From assembly GCA_947496695.1 (NCBI GenBank), contig CANMEI010000001.1, positions 248,001 to 312,000 on the forward strand: a stretch of 64,000 bases of DNA, written 5' to 3'. The stretch's first letter is position 1. Each line of letters begins with the position of its first letter. Positions 32,557 to 42,123 of the stretch are shown here, one piece after another. Under the pieces are notes generated by a model that was given only the letters and a program-made list of their open reading frames with translations, searched no databases and was not told where the DNA came from. The translations under genes and the position numbers were made by a program. This stretch comes from an uncultured Cellulophaga sp. GTDB lineage: Bacteria > Bacteroidota > Bacteroidia > Flavobacteriales > Flavobacteriaceae.

Positions 32557-33975
32557 ATGGCTCAAGATAGCGAACATTTTAGAGACTCAATAGGTACTAT
32601 AAACGAAGATGGTAAAAGAGCTTGGATTTACCCTAAAAAACCAAGTGGAAAATTATACGAATATCGTAAATATGTAAGTTACGTATTGCTCTTATTTTTA
32701 GTTGTTTCTCCTTTTATTAAAATAAATGGAAACCAATTTTTAATGTTTAATGTCTTAGAACGTAGGTTTAATATTTTTAGCTTCCCTTTTTGGCCACAAG
32801 ATTTTCATTTGTTTGTTATTTCAATGATAATAGGAGTTATTTTTATTGCTTTATTCACAGTAGCTTTTGGTCGAATTTTCTGCGGATGGATGTGTCCGCA
32901 AACTATATTCTTAGAAATGGTTTTTCGAAGAATTGAATATTGGATTGATGGGGACCGAGGTGCTCAAATAAAACTTGACCGACAAGAGTGGAATGCCGAA
33001 AAAATTAGAAAACGCATATTAAAATGGGTTATATTTTTTATTATATCATTTTTAATTGCAAATGTATTTCTTGCTTATTTAATTGGTAGTGATCGCTTAA
33101 TTAGATATGTAATTGATGGACCTTTAGAACATATTAGCACTATAATATCATTATTAATATTCACTAGTGTTTTCTATTTTGTATTTGCATGGTTTAGAGA
33201 ACAAGTATGTATTATAGCTTGCCCTTATGGTCGTATGCAAGGGGTTTTATTAGATAATAAATCTATTATTGTTGCTTATGACCATAAAAGAGGTGAAGGT
33301 GAAAATGGTCGCAAAAAATTTCGTAAAAACGAAGATAGAAACGCATTAGGTAATGGAGATTGTATTGATTGTGCTCAGTGCGTAAATGTTTGCCCAACTG
33401 GTATTGATATTAGAAATGGCACACAACTAGAATGTGTAAACTGTACTGCTTGTATTGATGAATGCAATACAATTATGGAAAAAGTCAATCTACCTAAAGG
33501 ATTGATTAGATATACAAGTGAAGATGAGATTGTCAAAAAAGAAAAATTCAAATTTACACCTCGCTTAAAAGGTTACACTGCTATACTTGTTATTTTAACT
33601 GGTGTTTTAATGGGTATGTTGTTTTTAAGAAACGATATAGAAGCTACTATTTTAAGACTTCCTGGACAATTGTATGAGCACAAACCGAACAACGTAATTA
33701 GCAATGTTTTTACTTATAAATTAATAAACAAAACAACCAAAAATGTTAATGACGTTCATTTTGAATTGTTATCGCATAAAGGAACCATTAAACTAGTACG
33801 TAATGAAGGATTTAATGTTGACGCCCAAGGCTTATCAGAGGGAACTTTATTTATTGAGATAAATAATAGTGAATTAAAAGATGATAAAGAAAGACTTAAA
33901 ATAGGTGTTTATAGTGGAGATAAATTAATTGAAACTACGACAACTGCATTTTTAGCTCCTAGAAGTTACAAATAG
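32557..33975 (+). CDS. ccoG: CcoG, polyferredoxin-type cbb3 assembly protein
   Basis: Membrane iron-sulfur protein, 472 aa. Five membrane helices, the early CGWMCPQ and CIIACPYGR motifs (109-115, 218-226), then two 4Fe-4S clusters: CIDCAQCVNVCP (269-280) and CVNCTACIDEC (293-303). A C-terminal Ig-like periplasmic domain (about 355-472) follows the last helix. CcoG reduces Cu(II) to Cu(I) for delivery to the oxidase in characterised members. It is 29 bp after ccoP in the operon. Confidence 0.92.
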   Translation: MAQDSEHFRDSIGTINEDGKRAWIYPKKPSGKLYEYRKYVSYVLLLFLVVSPFIKINGNQFLMFNVLERRFNIFSFPFWPQDFHLFVISMIIGVIFIALFTVAFGRIFCGWMCPQTIFLEMVFRRIEYWIDGDRGAQIKLDRQEWNAEKIRKRILKWVIFFIISFLIANVFLAYLIGSDRLIRYVIDGPLEHISTIISLLIFTSVFYFVFAWFREQVCIIACPYGRMQGVLLDNKSIIVAYDHKRGEGENGRKKFRKNEDRNALGNGDCIDCAQCVNVCPTGIDIRNGTQLECVNCTACIDECNTIMEKVNLPKGLIRYTSEDEIVKKEKFKFTPRLKGYTAILVILTGVLMGMLFLRNDIEATILRLPGQLYEHKPNNVISNVFTYKLINKTTKNVNDVHFELLSHKGTIKLVRNEGFNVDAQGLSEGTLFIEINNSELKDDKERLKIGVYSGDKLIETTTTAFLAPRSYK

Positions 33976-34007
33976 CATCCTAGTAAATAAAAATTAAAAA
34001 AATAATC

Positions 34008-34454
34008 ATGAAAATAAATTGGGGAACAGGTATTATAATCGCATTTATAGGTTTTATAAGCTTTATCTTATTTTTTGTAATTAGAATGAATATGGATGAT
34101 CGAGCAAATCACGATTTAGTTACTCCTGATTATTACAAAGCAGAACTGGGGTATCAAAAAGAAATTGATGATGAGAATAATGCCATGGAAAATAACGTAA
34201 TTCTTAAAATGCAAAAAACAGCTGATGGGTTGCAATTAATTTTCCCTGATAATATTAACTACAAAAACATAACAGGCACAGTGTCTCTATACAGACCTTC
34301 TAATAAACACTTGGATTTTTACTTTCCCATAAGTATATCTGACTCCAATTTGCTCATACCTGACAAACGTTTATTGGAAGGTCGATGGGACATTAAAGTT
34401 GCTTGGAAGTATAAAAACGAAAACTATTTATTTAAAGAAGATATCACTTATTAA
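34008..34454 (+). CDS. ccoH: CcoH/FixH-family protein
   Basis: FixH-family protein, 148 aa: one N-terminal membrane helix (about 8-26) and a periplasmic domain. Family marks are NHDLVTPDYYKAELGYQKEID after the helix and the late GRWDIKVAWKYKNENYLF. CcoH is an assembly factor of cbb3 oxidase that contacts CcoN. It lies between ccoG (32-bp gap) and the SafE-like gene (3-bp gap). Confidence 0.88.
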   Translation: MKINWGTGIIIAFIGFISFILFFVIRMNMDDRANHDLVTPDYYKAELGYQKEIDDENNAMENNVILKMQKTADGLQLIFPDNINYKNITGTVSLYRPSNKHLDFYFPISISDSNLLIPDKRLLEGRWDIKVAWKYKNENYLFKEDITY

Positions 34455-34457
34455 GTT

Positions 34458-35165
34458 ATGCTATTATCTGCAATCATATTAGGTTTTATGGGGAGTTTGC
34501 ACTGCGTAGGCATGTGCGGACCAATTGCCTTTATGCTTCCGGTAGATAGATCTAATAATTTTAAAAAAATAAGTCAGATTTTCATCTATCATTTTGGGCG
34601 GTTATTAGCTTATAGTATTTTAGGTTTCATATTTGGCTTGCTTGGTAAAGGATTATTTGTTTTTGGTATACAACAAAAATTGTCAATTGCAATTGGTGTA
34701 TTAATGATACTAATCGTTCTAATTCCTCATAAAAAACTTAACAAATTCAACCTATCAAAACCTACGTATAAAATCATTGGAAAAGTAAAAAGCAAACTCG
34801 GGAAAGAATTACAGAAGAAAACGCCTGATACTTTTTTAACTATTGGTTTTTTAAACGGATTTTTACCATGTGGTTTGGTTTACATGGCTTTATTTGGAGC
34901 TATTGCAACGGGCTCACCATTAGAGGGTGCTTTTTATATGACTTTGTTTGGTGCAGGTACAATCCCGTTGATGACTACCGCAATTTATTTTAGTAGTTTT
35001 CTAAAAACTGGTGTAAAGCAAAAAATACAAAAACTAATTCCTGTTTTTGTAATACTTATTGGTGCTCTATTTATTTTAAGAGGTTTAGGGTTAGGCATAC
35101 CATATGTATCACCAAAACCCATAACCGAGGTAGTTTCTTCAACAATGGAGTGTCATGTAAATTAA
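34458..35165 (+). CDS. SafE/DsbD-like membrane protein of the cbb3 locus
   Basis: Six-helix membrane protein, 235 aa, of the group often labelled sulfite exporter TauE/SafE or cytochrome c biogenesis transmembrane region (PF13386). The motif SLHCVGMCGP (about 12-21), with paired Cys, and GFLNGFLPCGLVYMA in the second half are diagnostic; the Cys residues recall DsbD and copper-handling proteins. Members next to ccoG/ccoH are thought to help in copper or haem handling for the oxidase; sulfite export is not supported by the setting. Confidence 0.85.
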   Translation: MLLSAIILGFMGSLHCVGMCGPIAFMLPVDRSNNFKKISQIFIYHFGRLLAYSILGFIFGLLGKGLFVFGIQQKLSIAIGVLMILIVLIPHKKLNKFNLSKPTYKIIGKVKSKLGKELQKKTPDTFLTIGFLNGFLPCGLVYMALFGAIATGSPLEGAFYMTLFGAGTIPLMTTAIYFSSFLKTGVKQKIQKLIPVFVILIGALFILRGLGLGIPYVSPKPITEVVSSTMECHVN

Positions 35166-35195
35166 GTACCTTCATACCACAAAATCATCATATTA

Positions 35196-35585
35196 ATGCA
35201 ACAAAAAGAAATTGAAAATAGAACTCATATAAGTCTATTAGTGCGTAGTTTTTATGCTAAAGTTAGAAAAGATGATGTATTAGGTCCTATTTTTAATGGT
35301 ATTATTACTGACTGGGAAAGTCATTTAGAATTATTGACAGATTTTTGGGAAACACAATTGTTCTTAAAAAGAAAATACCACGGCAACCCAATAAAAGCCC
35401 ATAATGATGTAGATGACAAAATGAACCATACAGTAAGCCCTGAACACTTTGGGTTATGGCTAAATTTATGGTTTGAAACTATTGATGAGTTATTTACTGG
35501 AGATACCGCTTTTATTGCTAAAAATAGAGCACGACAGATGAATACGATGCTGTACATGAAAATTTTTCAACACAGATCTAAATAA
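35196..35585 (+). CDS. group III truncated haemoglobin
   Basis: Truncated haemoglobin of group III (trHbP), 129 aa. Marks are SFYAKVRKDDVLGPIF in helix B/C, DFWETQLF with the distal aromatic residues, and SPEHFGLWLNLWFETIDELF with the proximal His on helix F. It binds O2 or NO through haem; many members scavenge NO or reduce nitrite, but this one's role is not known. As the last gene of the cbb3 operon it is likely made under low oxygen. Confidence 0.88.
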   Translation: MQQKEIENRTHISLLVRSFYAKVRKDDVLGPIFNGIITDWESHLELLTDFWETQLFLKRKYHGNPIKAHNDVDDKMNHTVSPEHFGLWLNLWFETIDELFTGDTAFIAKNRARQMNTMLYMKIFQHRSK

Positions 35586-35620
35586 AAAAAGGAATGTTTT
35601 TTAAAAACACTCCTTTTTCA
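35584..35620. terminator. bidirectional terminator after the cbb3 operon
   Basis: An imperfect 10- to 11-bp stem, GGAATGTTTTT (35591-35601) with AAAAACACTCC (35603-35613), with an A run before and a T run after. It lies between the convergent haemoglobin and stress-protein genes. Confidence 0.7.
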
Positions 35621-35643
35621 ACTATCAACAACAATTCAACTAA

Positions 35644-36468
35644 CTATATCTTAAAAGTAACCACTGGTATTGTAGAGTGGTTAGCTATATCTTCTCCTAT
35701 ACTTCCTATAAAAAAGTGAGATAATCCTTTTCTACCATGTGTCGGTATTCCAATGATATCTATATTTTCTACTTCTGCGTAACTAATTACACCTTTTTCT
35801 ACATTATAATCATTATACACTTTAACGTCTAATAATTCAGGACCAACAGCTTTCGAAAATTTAATAATTTTATCATTTATAGCTTCAGTGCTCAAAAAGT
35901 CGTCTGCAGGCGTATTTACATATAATACATGTAAGTCTACCGAAAATTGAGTTGCTATATATTTTGCTCGTTGGTAAGCATGAATATTTTCTTTTTTTAA
36001 ATCACAGGCGAACACCATTTTTTTAGGAGTAAAAACTCCTGTATCATGTTTTATTACTAAAACAGGAACTTCGGAATTTCTAACAACTTTTTCTGTATTT
36101 GAACCTACAAAAACCTCCATTAAACCATCTACACCATGTGAGCCCATTATAACAAGATCTGCATTATTTGCTTCTGCAACTTCATTAACCTCACTAAACA
36201 CTTTAAAATGTTTTATAATAGGTTTTACTGTAACATCTTTTAGATAAGGTTTTTCTAGAAACTCAGAAAAACGCTTTTCTGCTAATTTCATTAAAAAAAC
36301 AGTTTGTTCTGCCTGAAAACCTTCTATTGAAGTAATATAAGCTTCATTAATTTCTAGCATATGCATTGCGTATATTACTGAATTATGTTTTTTCGCTAAA
36401 GACGCTGCCGTTTTTAACGCATTTTCAGATTGTATTGAAAAATCTACTGGTACTATTATATTTTTCAT
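35644..36468 (-). CDS. tandem universal stress protein (second copy)
   Basis: Universal stress protein with two Usp domains, 274 aa. Domain 1 (about 1-142): MKNIIVPVDFSIQSENALKTA, LVIMGSHGVDGLMEVFVGSNTEKVV, VPVLVIKHD. Domain 2 (about 150-274): KMVFACDLKKEN, IIGIPTHGRKGLSHFFIGSIGED, IPVVTFKI. Both domains keep the glycine ATP-loop, unlike the copy at 24613-25515. It follows hemN by 25 bp in one transcript, so it too falls under an FNR-type promoter. Confidence 0.9.
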   Translation of the reverse strand: MKNIIVPVDFSIQSENALKTAASLAKKHNSVIYAMHMLEINEAYITSIEGFQAEQTVFLMKLAEKRFSEFLEKPYLKDVTVKPIIKHFKVFSEVNEVAEANNADLVIMGSHGVDGLMEVFVGSNTEKVVRNSEVPVLVIKHDTGVFTPKKMVFACDLKKENIHAYQRAKYIATQFSVDLHVLYVNTPADDFLSTEAINDKIIKFSKAVGPELLDVKVYNDYNVEKGVISYAEVENIDIIGIPTHGRKGLSHFFIGSIGEDIANHSTIPVVTFKI

Positions 36469-36493
36469 GATGTTTGTTTTTTATGTTTTGTTA

Positions 36494-37855
36494 TTAAATT
36501 GTCATAGAAAAAAGCCTAGTCTCAGGAGCTTTTCTGTGTAAATGCATATCAAATGCCATACTTATATTTCTAATAAATGGCATTCCTTTTTTAGTTACCT
36601 GAATTGTGTTATTCTTTATATCGATTAAATCATCTGCCTCCATCTCTTTTAATTTTGATAAAATAAGATCTACATCAAAAAAAGCAACATCACTTTCAGC
36701 GATAGTAGTTTTAAAGCCACACATTAAATTTAAAATATGTTGACGAATCAAATTATCTTCATCACTTAAAATGTGTCCTCTATAAATAGGAATTATATTA
36801 TTTTCTACTAAATGTTGATATTCTTCAATACTTTTTACATTCTGAGCAAAACCGTACCAACTGTCACTAATGCTTGATACCCCTAAACCAATCATTAACT
36901 GTGTTTTTGAAGCAGTATACCCCATAAAATTTCTATGTAAAGTACCATTTTCCATAGCTTTAAATAAACTATCTGTTTTTAAAGCAAAATGATCCATACC
37001 TATATCTTCATAACCAACCTCAGCAAGCAATTGTTTTCCTTTTTCGTATTGATCTCTTTTTTCTTCTGCACTTGGCAAATCAGCATCATTATAACCTCTT
37101 TGTCCGTTACCTTTTAACCATGGCACATGAGCATAACTATAAAAAGCTAAACGATCTGGCATTAAGCTTTTTGTCTTTAAAATAGTTTTTTCAACATTTG
37201 CAAGTGTTTGGTGTGGTAAACCAAAAATAATATCATGACCTATAGAAGTATAACCAATTTCTCTTGCTTGATCAGTTACTCTTTTTACATTCTCAAAAGG
37301 TTGAACCCTATGTATAGCTTTTTGCACCTTTTCATTATAGTCTTGCACACCGTAACTAACTCTTCTAAAACCAACATCATACAAAGCTTGCAAATGTTCT
37401 TTTGTTGTATTGTTAGGGTGACCTTCAAAACTAAATTCATAAATTTCAGCTTTTACAGCTGTTTTTAAAATTCCGTTTATAAGTAACTTAAGGTTTTCTG
37501 GTGAGAAAAAAGTTGGTGTACCGCCACCTAAATGCAACTCTTTAATTATAGGTTTAGCATCAAATAGCTTACAATACAATTGCCATTCTTTAATTACCGT
37601 TTGTATATAAGGTATTTGAACGTCGTCTCTTTTAGTAATTCGTTTATGACAGCCACAAAAAGTACACATACTTTCACAAAATGGTAGATGAATATATAAA
37701 CTGACACCTTCTATTGCATTGCTTTCTGAAAAACTTTTTTGTAATGTAGTATCCCATTTTTTTCCTGAAAAAGAACTCATATCCCAATACGGAACAGTAG
37801 GATAACTTGTGTAACGAGGTCCGGGTATATTATATTTTTGAACTAAACTGCACAT
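36494..37855 (-). CDS. hemN: HemN, oxygen-independent coproporphyrinogen III oxidase
   Basis: Radical SAM enzyme that decarboxylates coproporphyrinogen III to protoporphyrinogen IX without O2, 453 aa. The cluster motif CESMCTFCGC (Cys60, Cys64, Cys67 and the extra Cys69 typical of true HemN) and GPRYTSYPT at the N-terminus separate it from HemW. The LHLGGGTPTFF, SYGVQDYNEKVQKAIHR and DRLAFYSYAHVPW blocks are conserved. Its promoter has an FNR-type dyad, which fits a need for haem in the oxidase when oxygen is too low for the aerobic enzyme. Confidence 0.94.
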   Translation of the reverse strand: MCSLVQKYNIPGPRYTSYPTVPYWDMSSFSGKKWDTTLQKSFSESNAIEGVSLYIHLPFCESMCTFCGCHKRITKRDDVQIPYIQTVIKEWQLYCKLFDAKPIIKELHLGGGTPTFFSPENLKLLINGILKTAVKAEIYEFSFEGHPNNTTKEHLQALYDVGFRRVSYGVQDYNEKVQKAIHRVQPFENVKRVTDQAREIGYTSIGHDIIFGLPHQTLANVEKTILKTKSLMPDRLAFYSYAHVPWLKGNGQRGYNDADLPSAEEKRDQYEKGKQLLAEVGYEDIGMDHFALKTDSLFKAMENGTLHRNFMGYTASKTQLMIGLGVSSISDSWYGFAQNVKSIEEYQHLVENNIIPIYRGHILSDEDNLIRQHILNLMCGFKTTIAESDVAFFDVDLILSKLKEMEADDLIDIKNNTIQVTKKGMPFIRNISMAFDMHLHRKAPETRLFSMTI

Positions 37856-37873
37856 TTGTATTATAATTTAATA

Positions 37874-37916
37874 CAAACCTACTTGGTAATATTTCAAAAA
37901 AATATGACAATTATCA
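37874..37916 (-). promoter_or_regulatory. FNR-type site and -7 element for hemN
   Basis: TGA-CAATTA-TCA at 37905-37916 is centred at 37910.5. The perfect -7 element TAGGTTTG lies at 37881-37874 on the minus strand. The centre to -7 distance is 29.5 bp, as at the other four sites. The hemN ATG follows about 20 bp on. Confidence 0.8.
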
Positions 37917-38554
37917 GGTTGCGATTTAAAACCTTCCAAAAAAGCTTAAAGAAATAGATTCTTTTATAAAAGGTTAGTAGCAATTTACAGACTATTAGTA
38001 AGTATATATTACTCTACATCAACAACACGTTCAAGTCAAAAAATAAATTTTATTAGCACAAAATCATAAAAAAACAAAAAAAATGTAATATTAAAATAAT
38101 GTATAATTTAAATTAAATTTTAAAAATAATTCAAATAGATGTATTAAAATTAAAATTACAAGTATTAAAATAGTTAATATTAATTTTTTTATGATAAAAA
38201 CATAAATATTAATAATAATTAAAAAACATTAAATATTACGAATATCATATTTTATTAAGTTAAAATTATCTTATAATTAATAATTACCCCAAATAAGCTC
38301 TACAAATACAAAAAATGTTTACAAAAAGTAAAATACATGAATTTAATTCATTGATTTTGAGGTTTTACTGATTTTTATTTACCAAAAACAATAATTAATA
38401 TTGAGTAACGTAAAAATTACGTTTTTATTTAGACAGTAAAAGTTCCGGAACTTTTTGTTTTTAGAAAAACCATTAATGTTTACAAAATCAACTAGCTAAC
38501 AACAAGGCTAGAGTTTTGTGTAGCATTATTTTAACAACCTATAACCCTCTGAAA
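37917..38554. other. AT-rich intergenic region upstream of the second TonB receptor
   Basis: About 640 bp without a gene, very AT-rich. Two clear dyads occur near the right end: AACGTAA-AAA-TTACGTT at 38407-38423 and the perfect 18-bp palindrome AAAAGTTCC/GGAACTTTT at 38438-38455, followed by TGTTTTTAG. The second could fold as a weak terminator or attenuator in the receptor leader. CTAGC and GCTAG near 38491-38512 may pair as well. No promoter is clear. Confidence 0.5.
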
Positions 38555-41479
38555 ATGAATAAACTCTTACTCATATTATTACTATTTAGCTCCTTTTCGG
38601 TGCTTTCTGCTCAAGAAATTGATATAAAAGGAAAGATTACCGATGACACTGGTGAACCATTAGCAGGAGCAAATGTTGTCGTAAAAGGTACTAGCAAAGG
38701 TACCGTAACAAATTTTGATGGTGAATTTGAAATCGTTGCTCCATCAACAGGAACATTAATCTTTTCTTCATTAGGTTATGCTTCAAAAGAAATAGCTATT
38801 AACAACAAAACGTACATTACAGTTCAGTTAGCTGCTACAGCCCAACAATTAGACGAAATGGTTGTTGTAGGATCAAGAGGTCAAGCTAGAACAAAACTAG
38901 AAACAGCCTCACCAGTTGATGTTATAAACATCGCTACACAAAGTATTAATATGCCTCAATTAGGTTTAGCAGAAATGTTGGTTGCTTCAGCACCATCATT
39001 TAGTGCTTTTAAATCGCAAGGTGGAGATTTATCTTCTTCTGTAGATCCACCAACGCTAAGAGGTTTAGCGCCAAACCAAATGTTAGTTTTGGTAAATGGT
39101 AAACGTAGACATACTTCTGCATTACTGGCTGCTTCACAAACCGGAAGTGCTGCAAATGCAGTAGACATGAGTTTTATTGCTCCAGAATCTATTGAGCGAG
39201 TAGAAATTTTAAGAGACGGAGCTTCTGCACAATACGGATCTGATGCTATTGCTGGTGTAATGAACGTTGTTCTTAAAAAAGGCACCAATAAATTTACCGG
39301 TAGCTTAACCGTGGGTGGCTACCCAAATAAAGCACCTGATTTAAGTGACTCTGATATAAGCGAAGAAAACCAAGCGCTTCTTGCAGATACTGAGCCAGAT
39401 GGTATGAATTATCAATTATCTGGAAACTATGGATTAAGTTTTGAAAATGGTGGTTTCATAAATGTTACAGGTACGTATCGCCAAGCTGAAAAAACTATAA
39501 GACCTAATATTAGTGATGCTGAACCTTATGGAGAATCATATTTAAATAACCAAAGAACAGATACTGATGGTAATGTTATAATTACTAATCCAGAATTAAT
39601 TGCAGCGCAAGCCGCAGGAGATACAGAATTAGCAGCAACGCTTACTACAGATGCTGGTTTAATGGCAGCAAGAGGTTTGACTGCTAAAGATTTTTCAACT
39701 TTCGCTGGTTCTGCAGGATCAAACTTAGGAGTTATTTCATACAATATGGAATTACCAATTAATGAGAATACTGACTTCTATTCTTTCGGTGATTTTGGTT
39801 ATAAATATACTGATGCGTTTAGTTGCTTCTACAGAAGACCTGCTCAAACAGATAGAGCTAATTACGACTTATACCCTAACGGTTTTAGACCACAAATTAC
39901 AACTACACAAACTAATATTGGTTTTACTAGTGGAATTGATGGAAAATTAGGTGATTTTGATTTTGACTTCAGTAACACATTTGGAAGAAACAAAATGACT
40001 TTTGACATGTTCAATACATTCAATGCAAGTTTACAGTCTGAGTCGCCTACAGAAATGAATTTAGGTACACATAGTTTCGCTCAAAATACTATGAATTTTG
40101 ATATCTCAAGATATTATGATGATATTCTTTCAGGATTTAATATTGCAATAGGTACTGAATTGCGTGTAGAAAACTACAAAATTATAGCAGGCCAAGAGGA
40201 AAGTTATGAAGCTGGCGACGCTGGTATTTACACTGCTACAGAAGACAACGAAGTTCTTTTAGGTCCTGACGGTTTCCCATTAGAAGATTTAGACTCTCAA
40301 CCCTTAGTTGATGAAAATGGTGATGCAACCGTTTTAGAATATGCTGGTGTAAGTCAATCTTTCAACAAACAATATTCTGCTAACTGCCAATGTTTTAGAG
40401 GTTTTGCACCAACTAATGAAAGTGATGAGTATCGCTCAGTTACCGCTTTATATTTAGATATGGAATTAGATGTTACTGACAAATGGTTTGTAAGTACTGC
40501 ATTTAGAACTGAGAATTACTCTGATTTTGGAGGCGTATTCACTGGCAAGTTTGCAACAAGATATTCTATCACAGATAATTTTGCAGTAAGAGGCTCTTTT
40601 AGTTCAGGTTTTAGAGCACCTTCATTACAAGAATTAAATTACTCACATACATTTACATTCTTTGTAGGTTTAGATCCTTTTGATGCAACTACATACCAAA
40701 ACTCAAGTAGCGCAGCAAGAGCAATAGGCATACCACAATTAACTGAAGAAAAATCCACCAACTTTAGCCTAGGTTTTACCACTAAATTATTTAACAAATT
40801 AGAATTGACTGTAGATGCTTATTCTATTAAAATTGATGATCGAATTTTTGAAACAAGCACATTTAGCGCAGATGACGCTCCAGCACTAGAACCAGTAATT
40901 GGTTCTGGCTTAGCTTCTTTTAGAATTAATGGTGGTGATGTTAGTACAAAAGGTATTGAAATAGTTGCCAACTATAACGAGCGTATCGGAGAAGGTATGT
41001 TAGGTTTAATGGCATCAGGAGTATTCAGAAAAAATACATTTGAAAATTCTAATGTGCCTGATTTAAACACATCATTAACTGATGAAGAATTAGAAGCTAA
41101 ATATGTTGATAGATCAAGTATTGGTCAGTTTGAAACAGGAACACCAAATACTAATTTAATTGGCTCTGCTACTTATTCAATTGGCAAATGGTCAGGTATG
41201 TTACGTGGTACATTATATGGCGAAGTAACTACTTTAGATAATACACTAGATTCTAATGGTTTATATGACGATCAAACTTTTTCAAGCGAATTTGTAACTG
41301 ATATAGGGCTTACATACAAAGCATCAGAACATATAAGCTTAACTGTTGGTGGAAATAACATTTTTAATAATTATCCAGATATTCTTATTGCTGCAAATAG
41401 AGGTTTCTATTTATATTCTAATTACCAACAAGGTTCTAATGGCGCCTATTACTTTGCAAGAATGAGCTTTTCTTTCTAA
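38555..41479 (+). CDS. TonB-dependent receptor (second)
   Basis: Outer-membrane TonB-dependent receptor, 974 aa from the ATG at 38555. A TTG at 38516 would spoil the signal peptide. Order: signal peptide (ends VLSAQ), CarboxypepD_reg domain (EIDIKGKITDDTGEPLAGAN), plug (LRGLAPNQMLVLVNGKRRHTS, then ERVEILRDGASAQYGSDAIAGVMNVVLKKG) and a barrel ending in ARMSFSF. Two Cys-containing loops (SCFYRR and CQCFRG) are unusual in barrels and could bind a ligand or form a disulfide. It heads a cluster with a lipoprotein, a Tat-exported aminotransferase and an AEC transporter. The ligand is unknown. Confidence 0.92.
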   Translation: MNKLLLILLLFSSFSVLSAQEIDIKGKITDDTGEPLAGANVVVKGTSKGTVTNFDGEFEIVAPSTGTLIFSSLGYASKEIAINNKTYITVQLAATAQQLDEMVVVGSRGQARTKLETASPVDVINIATQSINMPQLGLAEMLVASAPSFSAFKSQGGDLSSSVDPPTLRGLAPNQMLVLVNGKRRHTSALLAASQTGSAANAVDMSFIAPESIERVEILRDGASAQYGSDAIAGVMNVVLKKGTNKFTGSLTVGGYPNKAPDLSDSDISEENQALLADTEPDGMNYQLSGNYGLSFENGGFINVTGTYRQAEKTIRPNISDAEPYGESYLNNQRTDTDGNVIITNPELIAAQAAGDTELAATLTTDAGLMAARGLTAKDFSTFAGSAGSNLGVISYNMELPINENTDFYSFGDFGYKYTDAFSCFYRRPAQTDRANYDLYPNGFRPQITTTQTNIGFTSGIDGKLGDFDFDFSNTFGRNKMTFDMFNTFNASLQSESPTEMNLGTHSFAQNTMNFDISRYYDDILSGFNIAIGTELRVENYKIIAGQEESYEAGDAGIYTATEDNEVLLGPDGFPLEDLDSQPLVDENGDATVLEYAGVSQSFNKQYSANCQCFRGFAPTNESDEYRSVTALYLDMELDVTDKWFVSTAFRTENYSDFGGVFTGKFATRYSITDNFAVRGSFSSGFRAPSLQELNYSHTFTFFVGLDPFDATTYQNSSSAARAIGIPQLTEEKSTNFSLGFTTKLFNKLELTVDAYSIKIDDRIFETSTFSADDAPALEPVIGSGLASFRINGGDVSTKGIEIVANYNERIGEGMLGLMASGVFRKNTFENSNVPDLNTSLTDEELEAKYVDRSSIGQFETGTPNTNLIGSATYSIGKWSGMLRGTLYGEVTTLDNTLDSNGLYDDQTFSSEFVTDIGLTYKASEHISLTVGGNNIFNNYPDILIAANRGFYLYSNYQQGSNGAYYFARMSFSF

Positions 41480-41504
41480 TTATTATTAATCTAAAAAATA
41501 TATC

Positions 41505-42098
41505 ATGATTAAAACCTATATAAAACAACTTAGCATACTATTCATCTTTCTTTTTATTACCTCATGTGAGGTAGATCAGTTAGATGCAGATACAACTACT
41601 GCAGATGGTGGTGGAACATTAACAAATTATATTGCCTACACAGTTAACTCTACCGACCCAACTGGCACAAATATTTACGGGAGAATAGTTTTTTGGGAAA
41701 CAAGCCTTAATCAAACCTTAGTTCAAGTATCTGTTTACAATACAGAATACCAAGAGTTATACCCTAGTGAAATTGTAGCCGGAGCAATTGGAACAGAAAC
41801 AACAACAATGGTTGAATTATCAGATGTTGAAGGGTTTATTTATCAATATGGAGAATCAACTACTGAAGTTGATACTGATGATATTGATGACGATGGCGAT
41901 ACAACAGAAGCATTACCCCTATTAAATTATTATGGCGAATTAGGAGAAACAAAATTCTTTGTTATTACAGACACCGATTTTTATGATTCTATTTTAACTA
42001 TGGATAGTCATCTAAACATCTATTCAAATGATGGCTCAGGTACTATTGTTGCTAGTGGTGATTTAGGAATAAATGCCGACCCAGTAGAACAAAATTAG
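41505..42098 (+). CDS. lipoprotein of the receptor-aminotransferase cluster
   Basis: Predicted lipoprotein, 197 aa, not recognised as a known family. The signal peptide ends in the lipobox ITSC (about residue 21). The mature part is acidic and Thr-rich, with beta-strand style segments (NIYGRIVFWETSLNQTLVQVSVYN). An acidic run DTDDIDDDGD resembles a calcium-binding loop. It is 25 bp after the receptor and 25 bp before the aminotransferase, so it is probably a surface partner of this receptor, in the same way as the lipoprotein at 266-1540. Confidence 0.72.
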   Translation: MIKTYIKQLSILFIFLFITSCEVDQLDADTTTADGGGTLTNYIAYTVNSTDPTGTNIYGRIVFWETSLNQTLVQVSVYNTEYQELYPSEIVAGAIGTETTTMVELSDVEGFIYQYGESTTEVDTDDIDDDGDTTEALPLLNYYGELGETKFFVITDTDFYDSILTMDSHLNIYSNDGSGTIVASGDLGINADPVEQN

Positions 42099-42123
42099 AT
42101 TTTTAAACTTAATAAGCACAAAT

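Noticed and set aside
34458..35165. Sulfite exporter
   Set aside because: The family label is broad; paired Cys motifs and the place in the cbb3 operon point to copper or haem handling.
38236..38247. TTACGAATATCA as a further FNR-type site
   Set aside because: One half-site is broken and no -7 element lies at the 29.5-bp distance seen at the other five promoters.
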